A stretch of 64,000 bases of DNA from an uncultured Lachnospiraceae bacterium. Lineage in GTDB: Bacteria; Bacillota; Clostridia; Lachnospirales; Lachnospiraceae. The first letter of the stretch is position 1; each line of letters starts with the position of its first letter. A model generated the notes under the pieces. It was not told the DNA's origin. It was given only the letters and a program-made list of their open reading frames with translations, and searched no databases. Shown piece by piece: positions 60,107 to 64,000 of this stretch. The position numbers and the translations under genes are program-made. The stretch lies in the NCBI GenBank assembly GCA_910579275.1, contig CAJTTO010000019.1, positions 7,124 to 71,123 of the forward strand, read 5' to 3'.

Positions 60107-61339
60107 TCAGGATATCTCCGTATGAATGGCATCCGACAAATTCCAGAAACTGATTGTGCGCAGTGTTTCATTGAAAGTATAGGCAACGCTTGCCCCCTGT
60201 CTGTCAATGAAATCAAATATTTTCTGTTCGTCAATCAGGGACTGCACCATAATATCATAGCTGTCACTGCTGCATTTGAGCATGACATATCCCGCTGATT
60301 TTGCCGAATCACTGCCTAGGACAAGTGCAAGGTGCCCCTCATCGTAGCTCTCAAAATACAGCCCCTCGCGCACAAAATAGTTGTCCTCCACTGCCAGACA
60401 CAATGGCAGCTCAACCACTTTCTCCAGCGAATGCGTTCTTGTAATCTCATCGGTAGTCACCAGAAAATAGTCATAATTGATGGAAGGCGCTCCCTCCGCC
60501 ATGTTGTCCGCATTGTTACCGGATGCGTAGGACGCATCGCCCCATGTCGGATCCAGATAGTAATAATTACCATTCACCCTGACCAGATTCCATCCGTGAC
60601 GCTCCCCATTCGTAAATCCTGTCACCAGCAGACATTGTATGTCTGCCTTTTGCAGCATATACTGCATCGCTTTCGCATACCCCTGACAGACAGATCTGCC
60701 CTGCAAAAAAACAGAACATATATTTTGGTTATTTTCGGCTGCCTTGTCGTATTCTGTGTTGCCAATAAGCCATTCGTACAGAAATTTGACCGTGTTGTAC
60801 TCGTCTTCGTTCAGCGGAACCTGCTGGAAACATTCCGCAACTTTTTGTTCTATGGCGTTTTTTGCCTGTTCCGCCTCCTCGCTGCCCATGGAGTATGTCC
60901 CGCTAAACGTCAAACCTGTCGTCACACTTCCAAGCGTGTACTCTGTATATTGATATCCCTCCACATAGAAGAGTTCCGGATGGTCATTCATCACACATGC
61001 AAATACAAGATCCACACTGGACTTGTCCACTGTGGACAGCGGCGTATCTTTTTTCATATTTGCAAGCGCATCCAGTATCTCAAGGTAAATCTTCTTCTGT
61101 GTATCATCCAGACTGTGATATGCATAATAGAGTTCTGATACTTCAATTATCTGTTCCGGTTCTTCCTCTGTTCCGGTAGATGCTTCCGATTCGTTCTCTG
61201 TCTCTTTTGGCTGTTCCGGTTCATACCCACGCGTTTCCTCCTGTGTAAAATACCACAAATCATTCTGGTAGGTACAGCCCTGTGCCAACAGGAACACGCC
61301 TGCTGTCAGGGCAGCCCACAACACTGTCCTTATTTTCAT
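60107..61339 (-). CDS. Transglutaminase-like lipoprotein
   Basis: A 410-residue lipoprotein (lipobox LLAQGC) with a Glu/Thr-rich linker and a transglutaminase-like protease core. The Cys is in GRSVCQGYAKAMQYML, the His in GERHGWNLVRVNG and the Asp in YYYLDPTWGD, so the catalytic triad is complete. Probably a surface peptidase or peptidoglycan-related enzyme. It lies 18 bp downstream of prfC. Confidence 0.88.
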   Translation of the reverse strand: MKIRTVLWAALTAGVFLLAQGCTYQNDLWYFTQEETRGYEPEQPKETENESEASTGTEEEPEQIIEVSELYYAYHSLDDTQKKIYLEILDALANMKKDTPLSTVDKSSVDLVFACVMNDHPELFYVEGYQYTEYTLGSVTTGLTFSGTYSMGSEEAEQAKNAIEQKVAECFQQVPLNEDEYNTVKFLYEWLIGNTEYDKAAENNQNICSVFLQGRSVCQGYAKAMQYMLQKADIQCLLVTGFTNGERHGWNLVRVNGNYYYLDPTWGDASYASGNNADNMAEGAPSINYDYFLVTTDEITRTHSLEKVVELPLCLAVEDNYFVREGLYFESYDEGHLALVLGSDSAKSAGYVMLKCSSDSYDIMVQSLIDEQKIFDFIDRQGASVAYTFNETLRTISFWNLSDAIHTEIS

Positions 61340-61356
61340 TTACCGTCTTTCATCTC

Positions 61357-62967
61357 CTAATTTCTGCCAAATTCCGAAAGCACAAGCCCTTTATTTCTGT
61401 CAATTGTCATACCGATACTCCACTGGTTGATAAACAGCAGCAGCGGATTTCCTTTCAAATCCTGAATTTTTTTCATGTCCGAGGTACCTGACAGCTTGTC
61501 CAGGTTAATCTCGTCCTTGTTTTCTATCCAGCGGATATATTCATACGGAAGCGTCTCAAGCTTTATCTCCACATTATACTCGTTCTCCAGACGGTATTTG
61601 AGTACGTCAAACTGCAGCACGCCGACGACGCCTACAATGATTTCCTCCATACCTGTATTGAACTCCTGAAAAATCTGAATCGCACCTTCCTGCGCAATCT
61701 GGTTGACACCCTTGATAAACTGCTTTCGTTTCATCGTGTCAATCTGCCTTACGCGCGCAAAATGCTCCGGCGCAAAGGTCGGAATGCCATCATAACAAAC
61801 GTTATTCTTAGGAGCACAGACGGTATCGCCAATCGAAAAAATGCCCGGATCAAACACGCCGATAATATCTCCGGCATATGCCTCACTGAGTATTTTCCGC
61901 TCATCCGCCATAATCTGCTGCGGCTGCGACAGACGCATCACTTTCCCGCCCTGCACATGCTTTACTTCCTCGCCCGCATCAAACTTTCCGGAACAGATGC
62001 GCATAAACGCAATTCTGTCGCGGTGTGCCTTGTTCATGTTTGCCTGTATCTTGAATACAAATGCCGAAAAATCATTGTCGACAGGGTCGATGTCCTCTCC
62101 CTGCGAAACGCGCGGCAGCGGTGTCGTCGCCATCTTTAAAAAATTCTGTAAAAAGACTTCGACGCCAAAATTCGTGAGTGCGGAGCCAAAAAATACAGGT
62201 GTAAGCTTTCCTTTTCTCACTTCCTCGATGTCGAACTCTGCACTTGCCCCGTCGAGCAGCTCTATCTCGTCACGGAGTAAAGAAAGCGCTTCATCCCCGA
62301 TAGCTGCAAGCAGACACGCCTCGTCATCCATCGGAATAACGGTGGTCTCCCCCTCCTTGGTTCCCTTCTGTGTGTCGGAGAATGTGAGCACATGGTCTCC
62401 ATGTCTGTCATAGACTCCCTTAAAGCGCTTTCCGGAACCGATTGGCCAGTTCACAGGACAAGTTGCGATTCCAAGCTCCTTCTCGATTTCGTCAAGCAGC
62501 TCGAACGTGTCATTGGCATCCCTGTCCATCTTGTTGATAAACGTAAAAATGGGTATGCCCCGCATTCCACATACCTTAAAAAGTTTCCTTGTCTGTGCCT
62601 CCACACCCTTTGACGCATCAATCACCATGACTGCCGAATCAGCTGCCATCAGTGTCCTGTAGGTGTCCTCCGAAAAGTCCTGATGTCCTGGTGTGTCGAG
62701 AATATTGATACAGTATCCGTCATAGTTAAACTGTAAGACAGAAGATGTAACAGAGATACCCCTCTCCTTTTCTATTTCCATCCAGTCAGATACCGCATGC
62801 CGCGCCGTCGCTTTTCCCTTTACGCTTCCGGCAAGATTGATGGCGCCGCCGTACAACAAAAATTTTTCTGTCAGCGTCGTCTTGCCCGCATCCGGATGCG
62901 ATATGATGGCAAATGTTCTCCGTTTATTTATCTCCTCTGCAATTGTACTCACTTGTTTCTCCTCCAT
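61357..62967 (-). CDS. prfC: Peptide chain release factor 3
   Basis: A 536-residue translational GTPase: SHPDAGKTTLTEKFLLYGGAI (G1, quoted in part), DTPGHQDFSEDTYRTL (G3), NKMDRD (G4) and domains II-III of RF3. It recycles RF1/RF2. Confidence 0.97.
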   Translation of the reverse strand: MEEKQVSTIAEEINKRRTFAIISHPDAGKTTLTEKFLLYGGAINLAGSVKGKATARHAVSDWMEIEKERGISVTSSVLQFNYDGYCINILDTPGHQDFSEDTYRTLMAADSAVMVIDASKGVEAQTRKLFKVCGMRGIPIFTFINKMDRDANDTFELLDEIEKELGIATCPVNWPIGSGKRFKGVYDRHGDHVLTFSDTQKGTKEGETTVIPMDDEACLLAAIGDEALSLLRDEIELLDGASAEFDIEEVRKGKLTPVFFGSALTNFGVEVFLQNFLKMATTPLPRVSQGEDIDPVDNDFSAFVFKIQANMNKAHRDRIAFMRICSGKFDAGEEVKHVQGGKVMRLSQPQQIMADERKILSEAYAGDIIGVFDPGIFSIGDTVCAPKNNVCYDGIPTFAPEHFARVRQIDTMKRKQFIKGVNQIAQEGAIQIFQEFNTGMEEIIVGVVGVLQFDVLKYRLENEYNVEIKLETLPYEYIRWIENKDEINLDKLSGTSDMKKIQDLKGNPLLLFINQWSIGMTIDRNKGLVLSEFGRN

Positions 62968-63148
62968 CTATTTCAATTTATAAATGCGGAAACCTATGGC
63001 ACTTATACCGCTCACAGGTCTCCGCATCCTGCCTGCACATGTTTATGCGCGTTCACCGCCATGCATAACATATGTTATTCAGGTAGTTCGCAATATGTAT
63101 TTTAGTATACCATATTTACCCTATGAATTCCACAGTTTTCTTTTCACT

Positions 63149-63982
63149 TTACTCCGCGCCGGATACTGTTATGATGATATTCTCCGCAGAGACAGCTGTT
63201 TTTCGCTGTACAATATCTATAATCTGCGCCGTCTGGGCTTCCGTCAGGCTTGCAGCCTCCACCATGACATCTGCCGAATCGCCGCTGATACTAACCACTG
63301 TCTGCGTAAATCCTTTTGCCTCGAGCAGCATCTGGGCATCAGACTCTTTCTGGGCTGTTTCTGTCAATGTAATCATGCTGTTGACAGCTTCCTTTTTCGC
63401 ATCTTCTGTCAGCTCCTCGCTCTGGATGATTTCCATAAGCGATTCCTTATTCTGTGCTCTGGTCTGTTCTTTTAAGAGCTTTGCTCCTGCGAGGGTCGAT
63501 ACCCCTGACGCACTTGTAAACACTGCCTCGCCCGGTATCTCCTGCTCAATTACCGTGGCTCCTGATTCATCTGTATTTGACGCAAGCGTGGTGTCTGTGC
63601 CGTCCGCCGCCTCATCGGAAGCCTGAAGCTCCGTACCGTTTGCATCGGCAGTCAGTGCACTGTCCGATGCGGCATCCATGCCATTGTTTAAATAATTGTC
63701 CGTGATTGTCACATCATCCGTGTCAAGACTCGGAATGTCACCGTCTGTCCCTGTAGCAGCTGCGTAGTCCTTAATCGTCCCTTCCGTATCTTCCCTCAGC
63801 GATATGGCATACATATCTTCATCAGATATCTCATATGTAAGCTCACTGCTGCTCCCGTCCACAGATATGAAGTCCTCTTCTCCAATCTTCGTTCCGGCAA
63901 AATTCAGATAGCCTGCTACCGCTATCATGACTGCCAGTGCCGTAATCATAATCTGGTTCTTTCTTAATATTTTTTTCACCAA
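63149..63982 (-). CDS. spoIIIAH: Stage III sporulation protein AH
   Basis: A 277-residue protein with one N-terminal membrane helix (IMITALAVMIAVAGYLNF), a disordered acidic linker and a C-terminal SpoIIIAH/YscJ-like domain. The C-terminal part contains ALTLTETAQKESDAQMLLEAKGF-like helices (seen as SMITLTETAQKESDAQMLLE). It forms the channel with SpoIIQ between mother cell and forespore. It is normally the last gene of the spoIIIA operon; the remainder would lie beyond the window end. Confidence 0.92.
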   Translation of the reverse strand: MVKKILRKNQIMITALAVMIAVAGYLNFAGTKIGEEDFISVDGSSSELTYEISDEDMYAISLREDTEGTIKDYAAATGTDGDIPSLDTDDVTITDNYLNNGMDAASDSALTADANGTELQASDEAADGTDTTLASNTDESGATVIEQEIPGEAVFTSASGVSTLAGAKLLKEQTRAQNKESLMEIIQSEELTEDAKKEAVNSMITLTETAQKESDAQMLLEAKGFTQTVVSISGDSADVMVEAASLTEAQTAQIIDIVQRKTAVSAENIIITVSGAE

Positions 63983-64000
63983 ACCATATCCTTCCTATTG

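Noticed and set aside
1..64000. tRNA, rRNA or other stable RNA genes
   Set aside because: I saw no tRNA cloverleaf or rRNA segments; only the T-box leader is a recognisable RNA element.

Overview
The window is a low-GC Firmicutes chromosome, most likely a spore-forming anaerobe of the Clostridia (Lachnospiraceae-like). Evidence: spoIVB and spoIIIAH; the clostridial block recN-argR-nadK-tlyA-dxs-ispA-xseB-xseA-nusB-asp23; a tryptophan T-box leader; an AgrC/LytTR-type two-component pair; a two-gene SUF (SufC plus one SufB/D-like protein); and strong GGAGG-type ribosome binding sites. Most genes lie on the minus strand. The species cannot be fixed from the sequence.

Layout. 1-3572: start of apt, a lipoprotein gene, and a T-box-controlled trpB-trpA unit in which a deletion of roughly 0.35 kb has removed the end of trpB and the beginning of trpA. 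3583-16087: an integrated filamentous phage (inovirus-like) element of about 12.5 kb bounded by a 16-bp direct repeat. It carries an IS30-type transposase, a HUH replication initiator, a Zot/pI-type morphogenesis ATPase, a pVI-like protein, a large pIII-like adsorption protein, many tiny membrane proteins, a pVIII-like major coat protein, a probable ssDNA-binding protein, an HTH protein and a large non-coding region with repeats and one divergent small gene. 16108-23684: TetR regulator, 7-TM protein, response regulator, giant hybrid histidine kinase, lipoprotein, nitroreductase. 23785-25423: minimal SUF system. 25424-26186: two small palindromic repeat elements and a gene remnant. 26120-28341: a BlaI regulon with an internally deleted blaR1. 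28372-33856: two-component pair, SPFH/NfeD pair, ThyX-like protein, DUF3783-like protein, HemW. 33889-42921: lepA, a polyamine ABC transporter and an amino-acid ABC transporter. 43101-50704: spoIVB, an RND efflux pair, a secreted protein, a short MCP-like protein. 50816-63982: DNA repair, isoprenoid and housekeeping genes, RF3 and spoIIIAH.

The main discovery candidate is the inovirus element. Read along the minus strand it has the classical filamentous-phage order (ssDNA-binding, coat, adsorption, pVI, pI/Zot, Rep) in a Gram-positive host, with a transposase where an integrase would normally sit. A short hairpin recurs upstream of several of its genes. Its base changes keep pairing only when read as the minus-strand message, which suggests a shared RNA or single-stranded-DNA control element. 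A second theme is gene decay by internal deletion (trpBA, blaR1, and a possible aminoglycoside adenylyltransferase remnant).
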